A DNA stretch of 64,000 bases, taken from positions 62,001 to 126,000 of the forward strand of contig NZ_BBXG01000015.1 in NCBI RefSeq assembly GCF_001570605.1, in the 5' to 3' direction. The first letter of the stretch is position 1. Every line of letters starts with the position of its first letter. A program made the translations under genes and the position numbers. Shown in pieces: positions 1-8,109 of this stretch. The stretch comes from Herbidospora cretacea. Its GTDB lineage: Bacteria > Actinomycetota > Actinomycetes > Streptosporangiales > Streptosporangiaceae. The notes under the pieces are model-generated. The model saw nothing but the letters and a program-made list of their open reading frames with translations. It ran no database searches and was not told the origin of the DNA.

Positions 1-1122
1 GTGGGCGAGATCGCCCTGCTCGGCATCCTCGGGCTGACTTTCGTGTTCGACGCCCTCATCTCGGCCGGCCCGCGGGACGGCGCCGGCGCGGCGGTCGCCC
101 TGACCGGCGCGGGCCTCGGGATCGTGGCGGTGTTCCTGCGCAGGCGCCGGACCGGGCTGGTGGCCGTCGCGCTGATCGCGGCGTCGCTGATGCTGTCGCT
201 GTCGTTGATCGCGACGCCGGTCACCAACGCGGTCGGCTTCACCGAGGCGGGCGCGTTCATGGTGCTGACCATCACCGTGCTCCGCCGGGTCGAGCCGGTG
301 AGGAACGCGGTGGTCATCGTCATCGGGATCCTGGTGGTGCTCGTCTCGCTCCCCGGGTTCCGGCTGAAGATGAGCGACTACTACTCCGAGTTCCCGACCG
401 CGGCCGCCTTCCTGTTCGTGATCGGCTGGAGCGTGGGGGCGGGGATCGGCGGTTATCTCCGCGTCCAGCAGGAGCGCCGCAAGATCGGCGAGGAGCGGGT
501 CAGGCGGGGCGAGCGCCTCGACCTGGCCAGGGAGCTCCACGACCTGGTCGCCCACCACATCACCGGCATCGTCGTGCAGGCCCAGGCGGCCCGGACGGTG
601 GCCGAGACCCAGCCCGAGGCGGTGGTCCCGGCCCTGGACGCCATCGCCGGGGCCGGGAGCGAGGCGCTGACCTCGATGCGCCGCCTCGTCGGCGTGCTCC
701 GGGCCGACGACCACGCCACCCGCCACGTCGGCGTCACCCTCGACGACCTGCGGAAGATGGTCGACCAGTTCTCCCCCGCCGCCACCTTCGACCTCGGGCC
801 CGGCGTCACGTCGCTGACCCTGGCCCCGGAGGTGCTGACCACGCTGCACCGGGTGCTGACCGAGTCGCTCACCAACGTGCGCCGCCACGCGCCGCACGCC
901 CCCTGGGTCGAGGTGCGGCTGACCACCTTCGACAGCGCGGTGCGCCTGCGCGTCGCCAACCCGCTGTCGGCCGCCGACCCCCGGCTGTCGCGGCTCGGCG
1001 GCGGGTTCGGCCTGGTGGGCATGGCCGAACGCGTCGAGACCATGGGCGGCCACCTCGTCGCCGGCCCGGTGGCCGGGCACCTGTGGGAGGTGGCCGCGGT
1101 GGTGCCGCTACCGGCCCGCTAG
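1..1122 (+). CDS. NarL-type two-component sensor histidine kinase (5' end probably clipped)
   Basis: Membrane sensor kinase that would phosphorylate a LuxR-type response regulator, which should lie outside the window. The first ~150 residues form four to five hydrophobic segments. A HisKA_3 dimerisation/phosphoacceptor box follows at about residues 176-196 (ELHDLVAHHITGIVVQAQAA, His in HD). A C-terminal HATPase domain shows an N-box (LTNVRRHAP) and a glycine-rich GGGFGLVGMAERV. The usual DDGxG element between them is VANPLS here, a variant seen in some members of the family. The frame is open to base 1, so the GTG there may be internal. The stop overlaps the convergent cystathionine synthase gene by 15 bp. 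Confidence 0.85.
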   Translation: MGEIALLGILGLTFVFDALISAGPRDGAGAAVALTGAGLGIVAVFLRRRRTGLVAVALIAASLMLSLSLIATPVTNAVGFTEAGAFMVLTITVLRRVEPVRNAVVIVIGILVVLVSLPGFRLKMSDYYSEFPTAAAFLFVIGWSVGAGIGGYLRVQQERRKIGEERVRRGERLDLARELHDLVAHHITGIVVQAQAARTVAETQPEAVVPALDAIAGAGSEALTSMRRLVGVLRADDHATRHVGVTLDDLRKMVDQFSPAATFDLGPGVTSLTLAPEVLTTLHRVLTESLTNVRRHAPHAPWVEVRLTTFDSAVRLRVANPLSAADPRLSRLGGGFGLVGMAERVETMGGHLVAGPVAGHLWEVAAVVPLPAR

Positions 1123-2490
1123 GAACGCGAGCAGGTCCTGCCTGGTCACGAGGCCGGCGGGCTTGCCGTCGTCGAGGACGACCGCCGCGTCGGCCTTCTC
1201 CAGCGCCTCTATCGCGCGGGCCACCGCCTCGCCGGAGCCGATCATCGGCAGCGGCGCGGACATGTGGTCGCCCAGCGGGTCTTCGGCGTGGACCTTGCCC
1301 CGGTAGAGCCCGTCGAGCAGGTCGCGCTCGACGATCGAGCCGACCACCTCGGCCGCCATGACCGGAGGCTCCTCCTTCATGACCGGGAGCTGCGAGACGC
1401 CGTATTCGCGCATGATCGCGATCGCCGTGGACACGGTCTCGTGAGGGTGCACGTGGACGAACTGGGGCAGCACCCCGCCCTTGCGGACGAGCACCTCACC
1501 GACGGCGTGTTCGTCGGCCGCCGTGGACAGGAAGCCGTAGTCGGCCATCCACTCGTCGTTGAAGATCTTCGACAGGTAGCCGCGCCCGCTGTCGGGCAGC
1601 AGCACGACCACGACGTCGTCGGGGCCGGCGTTGCGGGCCACCCGGATCGCCGCCACCGCGGCCATCCCGCACGAGCCGCCCACCAGCAGCGCCTCCTCGC
1701 GGGCCAGCCGCCGGGTCATGCCGAACGAGTCACGGTCGGAGACGGCGATGATCTCGTCGCAGATCCCGGTGTCGTAGGTGGCCGGCCAGATGTCCTCGCC
1801 AACGCCCTCGACCAGGTAGGGACGGCCGGTGCCGCCCGAGTAGACCGAGCCTTCAGGGTCGGCGCCGATGATCTTCACCCGGCCGCCGGAGACCTCTTTC
1901 AGGTAGCGGCCGGTGCCGCTGATCGTGCCGCCGGTGCCGACGCCCGCCACGAAGTGGGTGATCCGCCCCTCGGTCTGCTCCCAGATCTCCGGGCCGGTCG
2001 AGTGGTAGTGGCTGTTGGGGTTCTCCGGGTTGCTGTACTGGTCGGGCTTCCAGGCGTTCGGGGTCTCCCGCGCCAGCCGGTCGGAGACCGAGTAGTAGGA
2101 GTTGGGGTGGTCGGGAGAGACCGCGGTCGGGCAGACCACGACCTCGGCGCCGTAGGCGCGCAGCACCGCGATCTTGTCGTTGGCGACCTTGTCGGGCACG
2201 ACGAAGAGGCACTTGTAGCCCTTCTCCTGCGCCACGATGGCCAGCCCCACGCCGGTGTTGCCCGAGGTCGGCTCGACGATCGTGCCGCCCGGCTTGAGCG
2301 CGCCGCTGCGCTCGGCCGCCTCGACCATGCGCAGCGCGATGCGGTCTTTGACCGACCCGCCCGGGTTGAAATATTCGACCTTCGCCAGCACCTGCGCCGG
2401 CGCGCCCGCCGTCACCTTGCGGAGCCTCACCAGCGGGGTGTTCCCCATCAGCTCGATCAGCGAGTCGTGTACGCGCACCGCGACAACCAC
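1108..2490 (-). CDS. cbs: Cystathionine beta-synthase (PLP domain plus CBS pair)
   Basis: PLP-dependent condensation of serine (or O-acetylserine) with homocysteine in transsulfuration; cytosolic. The fold-type II domain has the PLP lysine in GGSVKDR (about residue 49) and the phosphate/substrate loop SGNTGVG. A second glycine-rich phosphate loop is GVGTGGT. A Bateman pair of CBS domains fills the last ~120 residues (from about 335), which separates it from simple cysteine synthases. The length (460) fits the actinobacterial enzyme. The GTG start has no strong ribosome site and a downstream GTG (residue 5) is possible. Confidence 0.9.
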   Translation of the reverse strand: MVVAVRVHDSLIELMGNTPLVRLRKVTAGAPAQVLAKVEYFNPGGSVKDRIALRMVEAAERSGALKPGGTIVEPTSGNTGVGLAIVAQEKGYKCLFVVPDKVANDKIAVLRAYGAEVVVCPTAVSPDHPNSYYSVSDRLARETPNAWKPDQYSNPENPNSHYHSTGPEIWEQTEGRITHFVAGVGTGGTISGTGRYLKEVSGGRVKIIGADPEGSVYSGGTGRPYLVEGVGEDIWPATYDTGICDEIIAVSDRDSFGMTRRLAREEALLVGGSCGMAAVAAIRVARNAGPDDVVVVLLPDSGRGYLSKIFNDEWMADYGFLSTAADEHAVGEVLVRKGGVLPQFVHVHPHETVSTAIAIMREYGVSQLPVMKEEPPVMAAEVVGSIVERDLLDGLYRGKVHAEDPLGDHMSAPLPMIGSGEAVARAIEALEKADAAVVLDDGKPAGLVTRQDLLAFLAGR

Positions 2491-2609
2491 CTTGCGTTAT
2501 TTGCCGAAGCTTTGTCGGCCGGACGGCAGCCTCAGCCCCAAGAGGGTGGCCGGGGCTGAGCTAGTTTCACTTCACACCGTATAGCCACACCGTATAGGGG
2601 GTCGGTCCG

Positions 2610-3599
2610 GTGATCTGGACTCCGGGCGCGGCACGCGCGGCCAGGCGCATCGCGACCGCCGCGGCACTGGGCGGGGGCGGCATGACCGCCCTGGGCGCGG
2701 CGGCCTACGCCCTCCTGCTGACCGAGGCCGCGCTGGCCCGCCGCATCGTCGGCCGCCCGGTCTCCGAGGACGGCCCGCCCTCCGACGGCGTCTACGGCGA
2801 GGACTCGGCCGGCGACGGAGCCCCGCCGATCTCCATGGTCGTGCTCGGCGACTCGACCTCGGTCGGCCTCGGCATGACCGACCCGAAGGACACCCCCGGC
2901 GTCAACCTCGCCCTCGGCCTGGCGGCCATGGCCGAACGCCCGGTCCGGCTGACCGTCGTGGGCCGCTCCGGCGCGATCTCCCGCGATCTCGACGCCCAGG
3001 TCGACCGGGCCCTGGAGGCCGCCCCCGATCTGGCGGTCGTCTTCATCGGCGCCAACGACGTCACCACCCAGACCCGCCCGGCCACCGCGGTCCGCCACCT
3101 CCAGGACGCCGTCAGGCGGCTGCGGGAGGCGGGCGCGGAGGTGGTCGTGGGCACCTGCCCCGATCTCGGCACGGTCCGGCCGATCGCCCAGCCGTTGCGC
3201 TGGGTGACGCGCCGGTGGAGCCGTCAGCTCGCCGCGGCCCAGACCATCGCGGTGATCGAGGCGGGCGGGCGCACGGTCAGCTTCGCCGACCTGCTCGGAC
3301 CCTCGTTCATGACAAATCCGGCAGAAATGTTCGGACCGGATCGATTCCATCCAAGTGCCCGAGGCTACCTACAGGCTGCTTACACAGTGCTACCTTCTGT
3401 ATGCGCCGCGCTCGACCTGTGGCCAGAGCCCTCCCCCGAGCGCGTCGAAGGCTCGCAATACCTTCTGGCGGCGATGGCCGTTGAGGAACCCGGAACCGAG
3501 GTCACCGCGACCCGCGTCGCAGGCCGGGCGGTCGGTCCCCACGGACGGTGGGCCATGCTGCTCCGCCGCAGGCGTGACGCGGTGTCTCCGCACACCTGA
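2610..3599 (+). CDS. SGNH/GDSL-family hydrolase, membrane-anchored
   Basis: Likely serine esterase or lipase of the SGNH superfamily. Block I is VVLGDSTSVGLGM with the nucleophile Ser. Block III is IGANDVT with the oxyanion Asn. Block V is DRFHPSARGY with the catalytic Asp/His. An N-terminal hydrophobic helix (about residues 13-38) follows an Arg-rich start, suggesting a signal anchor and an extracytoplasmic catalytic domain. The last ~60 residues are variable. Substrate cannot be told from sequence. It stands alone, upstream of a secreted lipoprotein gene. Confidence 0.85.
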   Translation: MIWTPGAARAARRIATAAALGGGGMTALGAAAYALLLTEAALARRIVGRPVSEDGPPSDGVYGEDSAGDGAPPISMVVLGDSTSVGLGMTDPKDTPGVNLALGLAAMAERPVRLTVVGRSGAISRDLDAQVDRALEAAPDLAVVFIGANDVTTQTRPATAVRHLQDAVRRLREAGAEVVVGTCPDLGTVRPIAQPLRWVTRRWSRQLAAAQTIAVIEAGGRTVSFADLLGPSFMTNPAEMFGPDRFHPSARGYLQAAYTVLPSVCAALDLWPEPSPERVEGSQYLLAAMAVEEPGTEVTATRVAGRAVGPHGRWAMLLRRRRDAVSPHT

Positions 3600-3648
3600 T
3601 TCCGGTCACCCTCGGCGTCCGGGCCGTCACCCCCTGGAGGAGTGAATC

Positions 3649-4989
3649 TTGATACGGCCCCATGCCCTCGCGCTCGCCCTGCTCACCTGTGGAGCCCTGG
3701 CCGCCTGCTCGGGCAGTGACGCGGCCATCGCCCCCGCTGACTTCCCCACCTGGAGCAACACCCAGGTCAACATGGTCAGCCGGACCACTACCGGAGCCGG
3801 GGTGGCGGCCCTGACGTCGATGCGGGCCGACGGCGCGCTGGAGACCGTGGCTGTCGAGCTGACCAGCGGGAAGAAGCTCTGGGCCCAGCCCGCCACGATG
3901 GCCGGGCGGCTGCCCGGCATGGGCGTGCAGGCCCCCGCCACCGTGGAGACCGCCCCCGGCCAGGGCGTCGTGGTCGCGCTCGACCCGGCCAAGCAGGGCA
4001 GATGGAACGCGACGCTGATGGCGCGCGACGCGCGTACCGGAAAGCAGCTGTGGACCCGGCCGGTCCACTCGACCTTCGGGCCGCAGCGGTGCGGCAAGTT
4101 CGTGTGCATGTCCGAGCACACCGCGCTGGCGAACGCCCGGATGGTCGTGCTCGACCCGCTCACCGGCAAACTGCTGTGGAAGATGCCCGGGATCGCCGAG
4201 GTCGAGTGGGCCGACGACCAGCACGTCGTCATCCTGCGGCTGGCCGCCAACCCGGTCGTGGAGGCCTACTCGCTCAAGGACGGCAAGCCCCTGTGGCAGC
4301 AGCCGGTGCAGGCGGCCCTGGGCAACGGGGTCGACCTGTCGGGCGGCTGGGCGTTCGGGGTGGCCGGTGACCGGCTGGTGGGGTACATCGCGCCGTACAC
4401 GCATCCGAAGACCGGGAAGACCTCCACGTTCGGGATGTTCTCCATCCGGATGAACGACGGGGTGATCGACTGGGTCCGGCCGTCGGTGGTGCGGGTCTAC
4501 CCGAGCGGCAACCCGGCCGTGTCGCCGGTGGTGCGGCCGGTCGACGACGAGGGCACCTACGGCGGGTTCGCCCGGCTCGACGGGCAGAGCGGCCGGGTGA
4601 TAGGCCAGATCACCGCCACCCAGGTCCCCGGTTCGGGCTGGTGGCTGGCGTTCCCGTCGGCGATGAACACCCTGGGGTTCCTCAAGCACAACGCGCCCGG
4701 CTCGGCCTTCGACCTGTCCAGCGGCCAGGCCACCCAGGTCAAGGGCGTCCGGAGCTGGTCGTTCTGCGTGACCGACCCCCAGCCGCTGGGCAAGGCCGCC
4801 GCCGGTTTCTACTCCGTGGCCTCGCTGTGCGAGTTCGACCTGGCCACCGGCAAGCGCACCGCGGACCAGGGCGCCCCGCCGGCCTGGTTCACCGGCGCCC
4901 AGAACGGGTGGCGCCTGTGGCGCGACGAGAAGGGCGCCCTCCACGGGATCAAGGACGCCACCACAACGCTGCCCGGCATGTACGGCTAG
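3649..4989 (+). CDS. PQQ-like beta-propeller lipoprotein
   Basis: Secreted lipoprotein of unknown function. The TTG start has a GGAGG ribosome site just upstream. A short signal peptide ends in a lipobox with the modified Cys at about residue 20 (LAAC). The rest shows repeated 'G..LW' blades (for example TSGKKLWAQP, RTGKQLWTRP, LTGKLLWKMP, KDGKPLWQQP), as in PQQ/BamB-like propellers. No PQQ-dehydrogenase catalytic residues are recognisable, so a scaffold or binding role is more likely than redox catalysis. Confidence 0.75.
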   Translation: MIRPHALALALLTCGALAACSGSDAAIAPADFPTWSNTQVNMVSRTTTGAGVAALTSMRADGALETVAVELTSGKKLWAQPATMAGRLPGMGVQAPATVETAPGQGVVVALDPAKQGRWNATLMARDARTGKQLWTRPVHSTFGPQRCGKFVCMSEHTALANARMVVLDPLTGKLLWKMPGIAEVEWADDQHVVILRLAANPVVEAYSLKDGKPLWQQPVQAALGNGVDLSGGWAFGVAGDRLVGYIAPYTHPKTGKTSTFGMFSIRMNDGVIDWVRPSVVRVYPSGNPAVSPVVRPVDDEGTYGGFARLDGQSGRVIGQITATQVPGSGWWLAFPSAMNTLGFLKHNAPGSAFDLSSGQATQVKGVRSWSFCVTDPQPLGKAAAGFYSVASLCEFDLATGKRTADQGAPPAWFTGAQNGWRLWRDEKGALHGIKDATTTLPGMYG

Positions 4990-5098
4990 ATCTTGTGCAC
5001 CAGTACAAAGTTCTGTTTTTCGGCCCCCTGACGCCGACTTCGGGAATCCCAGGTAGTAGCTTTCCGAGGAGAGGTAGCCGTCTTACAGGAGAGCCCCC

Positions 5099-6319
5099 AT
5101 GCCAGAGGCAGTCATCGTCGCGACCGCCCGCTCCCCCATCGGTCGCGCCAACAAAGGATCACTCAAGGACATCCGGGCCGACGACCTGACCGTCCAGATG
5201 GTCCGGGCGGCGCTGGCCAAGGTGCCGCAGCTCGACCCGAACGAGATCGACGACCTGATGCTCGGCACCGGCCAGCCGGCCGGTGAGCAGGGCTTCAACC
5301 TGGCCCGGGTGGTGACCGTGCTGCTCGGGCTCGACCGGGTGCCGGGCACCACCGTCAACCGCTACTGCTCGTCGTCGCTGCAGACGACCCGGATGGCCTT
5401 CCACGCGATCAAGGCCGGCGAGGGCGACGTGTTCGTCTCGGCCGGCGTGGAGTGCGTGTCCCGGTTCGTGAAGGGCGCCGCCGACTCCTGGCCCGACACC
5501 CGCAACCAGGCGTTCCTCGACGCCAAGTCGCGCACCGAGGCCGCCGCGGCCGGGGGCACGCCCCCGTGGCACGACCCCCGCGACGACGGCGCCCTGCCCG
5601 ACATCTACATGGCGATGGGCCAGACCGCCGAGAACGTCGCCTCCTCCCGGGGCGTCAGCCGCCGCGAGCAGGACGAGTTCGGCGTCCGGTCGCAGAACCT
5701 GGCCGAGAAGGCGCTGGCCAACGGCTTCTGGGAGACCGACATCACCCCGGTGACGCTCCCCGACGGCACCGTCGTCAGCAAGGACGACGGCCCCAGGGCG
5801 GGCACCACCTACGAGGCCGTCTCGCAGCTCAAGCCGGTCTTCCGCCCCGACGGCACGGTCACCGCGGGCAACTGCTGCCCCCTCAACGACGGCGCCGCCG
5901 CCGTGGTGATCATGAGTGACGTGAAGGCCGCCCAGCTCGGCATCACCCCGCTGGCCCGGATCGTCTCCACCGGCGTCACCGGCCTGTCGCCCGAGATCAT
6001 GGGCCTGGGCCCGGTCGAGGCGTCGAAGAAGGCGCTGGCCAAGGCCGGCATGGCGATCGGCGACGTCGACCTGGTGGAGATCAACGAGGCGTTCGCGGCG
6101 CAGGTGATCCCGTCGTACCAGGAGCTCGGCATCGACGTCGACCGGCTCAACGTGAACGGCGGCGCGATCGCGGTCGGCCACCCCTTCGGGATGACCGGCG
6201 CGCGCATCACCTCGACGCTGATCAACAGCCTGCGCTTCCACGACCGGACCATCGGCCTGGAGACGATGTGCGTCGGCGGCGGCCAGGGCATGGCGATGCT
6301 GGTGGAGCGTCTGTCGTAA
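5099..6319 (+). CDS. Acetyl-CoA acetyltransferase / 3-ketoacyl-CoA thiolase
   Basis: Thiolase of about 406 residues, acting in beta-oxidation or acetoacetyl-CoA metabolism. The nucleophilic Cys lies in NRYCSSSLQ (about residue 86). The catalytic His lies in NGGAIAVGHPFGMTGAR, and the C-terminal Cys in ETMCVGGGQGMA. The N-terminal VIVATARSPIGR is typical. A GGAGAG ribosome site precedes the ATG. No neighbouring dehydrogenase or hydratase gene is present, so the physiological chain length is unknown. Confidence 0.93.
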   Translation: MPEAVIVATARSPIGRANKGSLKDIRADDLTVQMVRAALAKVPQLDPNEIDDLMLGTGQPAGEQGFNLARVVTVLLGLDRVPGTTVNRYCSSSLQTTRMAFHAIKAGEGDVFVSAGVECVSRFVKGAADSWPDTRNQAFLDAKSRTEAAAAGGTPPWHDPRDDGALPDIYMAMGQTAENVASSRGVSRREQDEFGVRSQNLAEKALANGFWETDITPVTLPDGTVVSKDDGPRAGTTYEAVSQLKPVFRPDGTVTAGNCCPLNDGAAAVVIMSDVKAAQLGITPLARIVSTGVTGLSPEIMGLGPVEASKKALAKAGMAIGDVDLVEINEAFAAQVIPSYQELGIDVDRLNVNGGAIAVGHPFGMTGARITSTLINSLRFHDRTIGLETMCVGGGQGMAMLVERLS

Positions 6320-6323
6320 CGCT

Positions 6324-6743
6324 CTATCCGTGGAAGTCGGGACCGGCCTTCGTGACGTCGACGCTGATGATCACGCGCCGGTCCCGCTCCATGGCGGCGC
6401 GGTAGTCGTCCCAGTCGGGGTGTTCGCCGCTGATGTCGCGGTAGTAGTCGACCAGCGGCTCCATCGCCTCGGGCAGCGAGATCACCTCGGCCGTGCCCTC
6501 CAGCTGGAGCCACTGGCCGTAGAAGGCGTCGGTCATGACCGTCAGGACGACCTCGGGGTTGGCCCGCACGTTCTTCGTCTTCACCGCGGTCTCGCGGCTG
6601 CTGATGACGACCCGGTCACCCGCGCCCACCCCGACCGTGACGGGGGACGACTGGATGCGGCCGTCGGCATAGCGGGTGATCATGACCGCGCGGTGGTTGG
6701 CCCGGACGAACTCCAGAGCCTTCTGAATCTCCATGAACACCAT
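6324..6743 (-). CDS. PPOX-class (F420-dependent type) oxidoreductase
   Basis: Small split-barrel flavin/deazaflavin-binding protein of 139 residues. The pattern 'ADGRIQSSPVTVGV' and 'VVISSRETAVKTKNVRANPEV' is typical of actinobacterial PPOX-class F420-dependent proteins. Such proteins reduce diverse substrates with F420H2, but the substrate here is unknown. A second Met (residue 4) is an alternative start. Its stop lies 4 bp from the convergent thiolase stop. Confidence 0.8.
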   Translation of the reverse strand: MVFMEIQKALEFVRANHRAVMITRYADGRIQSSPVTVGVGAGDRVVISSRETAVKTKNVRANPEVVLTVMTDAFYGQWLQLEGTAEVISLPEAMEPLVDYYRDISGEHPDWDDYRAAMERDRRVIISVDVTKAGPDFHG

Positions 6744-6746
6744 GAT

Positions 6747-6774
6747 GCGCCCGCGCCGGAGGGGGCGCGGGCGC
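6747..6774 (-). terminator. GC-rich hairpin upstream of the PPOX gene
   Basis: Perfect 11-bp inverted repeat GCGCCCGCGCC / GGCGCGGGCGC with a 6-nt loop. It lies between the DUF4287 gene and the PPOX gene, both leftward. It can stop readthrough from the upstream gene. There is no U-tract. Confidence 0.55.
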
Positions 6775-6806
6775 CTGTCTAAGACAGATTCCTGGCGCGA
6801 GCCACA

Positions 6807-6823
6807 GTCGGCCTTCGGCCGAC
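6807..6823 (-). terminator. Short hairpin just after the DUF4287 gene
   Basis: GTCGGCC-TTC-GGCCGAC, a 7-bp stem 10 bp past the DUF4287 stop. Together with the hairpin at 6747-6774 it forms a likely double terminator. Confidence 0.45.
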
Positions 6824-6833
6824 CGCGTCTCGC

Positions 6834-7061
6834 TTAGAACAGGTGGCCGCGTCGGCGACGTTCGTGCTCCAGCACGATGGCGGCGGCGTAGCCGTGGGTC
6901 AGCCCGTGTTCGTCGGCGAGCCAGTTGGCGCGCTCGTCGCAGCGAGAGAACGACGGACCGTTGTCGATGGCTTGAAACCACTCGGGGAGTTCGCGTCCGG
7001 TGATGCTGGGAACGCGGGCGATGAGCTTTGTTTGGGTCTCCAGTGAGTGGTTCAACGACAT
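6834..7061 (-). CDS. DUF4287-like small protein
   Basis: A 75-residue protein resembling the DUF4287 domain (pattern SITGRELPEW...ANWLADEHGLTHGYAAAIVLEHERRRR). Function unknown; no signal peptide or membrane segment. I chose the internal Met because GGAGG sits a few bases upstream. The longer reading frame to 7130 lacks a ribosome site and adds a non-conserved peptide. Confidence 0.7.
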   Translation of the reverse strand: MSLNHSLETQTKLIARVPSITGRELPEWFQAIDNGPSFSRCDERANWLADEHGLTHGYAAAIVLEHERRRRGHLF

Positions 7062-7133
7062 GAGCACCTCCACGGATAAGGCTCCTTTGAGTCGACACTG
7101 CCTCACCGGTAGGGGCTTGACAAGACCCAACAG

Positions 7134-7155
7134 ACATCTCTTCGTTACGAGATGT
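7134..7155. promoter_or_regulatory. Inverted repeat upstream of the DUF4287 gene
   Basis: ACATCTC-N8-GAGATGT, a perfect 7-bp inverted repeat 73-94 bp upstream of the DUF4287 start and just past the Bax-inhibitor terminator. Plausible regulator site; no cognate protein can be named. Confidence 0.35.
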
Positions 7156-7186
7156 TGATCTCCCGTTCCTTGCCGGACGACGAAAA

Positions 7187-7213
7187 ACGCCCCCGGCGCG
7201 GTGCCGGGGGCGT
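7187..7213 (-). terminator. Intrinsic terminator of the Bax-inhibitor-1 gene
   Basis: Perfect 11-bp stem ACGCCCCCGGC / GCCGGGGGCGT with a 5-nt loop. On the minus strand it is followed directly by a run of five T residues, a canonical Rho-independent form that is rare in this GC-rich window. It lies 17 bp past the stop of the leftward gene. Confidence 0.85.
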
Positions 7214-7229
7214 CGTTTCCGTCGTTCGA

Positions 7230-8024
7230 TCAGTCGTCGCCGGAGAAGTACGACAGCAGCCGCAGGACCTCCAGGTAGATCCAGACGATGCTGAGCATCA
7301 GCCCGAAGACCAGCAGCCAGGACGTGCGCTCAGGGGCGCCGGCCTGCACCGCGTGGTTGATCTCGTCGAAGTCGAGCAGCAGGAAGAACATGCCCAGCAG
7401 GATCATCGCGGCGCTGAACACGATCGCCAGCGCCCCGCCGGAGCGGAGGCCGAGGCCGCCGGGCACCCAGATGCCGACGAGCATGTTGACCAGGATCAGG
7501 CCGATGGCGCCGATCGCGGCGCCGATCACGAACTTGGCGAACTTCGGCGTGGGCCGGAAGATGTTCAGCGCGTAGACCGCGAGGACACCCAGGACCGCCA
7601 TCATCGTGCCGACGATCGCCTGGAGGACGAGGCCGTTGCCGAAGCGGGCTGCGAAGATCAGGCTGATGCCGGCCAGCGCGACGCCCTCGAGCACCGCGTA
7701 GGCCAGGATGAGCGCCGGGTTGGTGCTCTGCTTGAAGGTGATGACCAAGCCGAGGATCAGCGCGGCGATGAGCGCCACGACGGCGATCCCCATGGGGACC
7801 TCCATGATCCACGCCACGCCCGCGGACGCCATGAGCGTGCCGAGGACGATGAAGCCCTTCATGACGACGTCGTCCATCGTCAGGGTGCGGCCCATGCCGG
7901 CAGGGGGCGCGTAGGACGGCTGGTTGTACATGTCCTGCAAATGCTGGGGGCTCGGCGCCGGCCCCGACCACTGTCCTTGGCCGACCGGGCCACGCCGACT
8001 GAAAATCGGGTTCCTGCTCTCCAC
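7230..8024 (-). CDS. Bax inhibitor-1 / YccA family membrane protein
   Basis: Integral membrane protein with seven hydrophobic segments after a ~55-residue Pro/Gln/Ser-rich cytoplasmic N-terminus. It carries the typical 'MDDVVMKGFIVLG' opening and a C-terminal 'LDFDEINHAVQAGAPERTSWLLVFGLMLSIVWIYLE'-type region with conserved acidic residues (first part seen: DFDEIN). BI-1 proteins are proposed Ca2+ leak/pH-sensing channels, but the role in actinobacteria is unclear. The GTG at 8024 is preferred because GGAGG lies 8 nt upstream. The ATG at 8057 would add 11 residues. Confidence 0.85.
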   Translation of the reverse strand: MESRNPIFSRRGPVGQGQWSGPAPSPQHLQDMYNQPSYAPPAGMGRTLTMDDVVMKGFIVLGTLMASAGVAWIMEVPMGIAVVALIAALILGLVITFKQSTNPALILAYAVLEGVALAGISLIFAARFGNGLVLQAIVGTMMAVLGVLAVYALNIFRPTPKFAKFVIGAAIGAIGLILVNMLVGIWVPGGLGLRSGGALAIVFSAAMILLGMFFLLLDFDEINHAVQAGAPERTSWLLVFGLMLSIVWIYLEVLRLLSYFSGDD

Positions 8025-8109
8025 CGCGTTGCCTCCACGATGCGGTTTAATGATCACTTTTTCGCCATGGTCCCGTGGAGTTCATTCCTCCGCAAGACCG
8101 AGCGATGGT

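Noticed and set aside
4992-5010. Imperfect palindrome TTGTGCACCAGTACAA upstream of the thiolase
   Set aside because: One mismatch and no second copy; too weak to call an operator.
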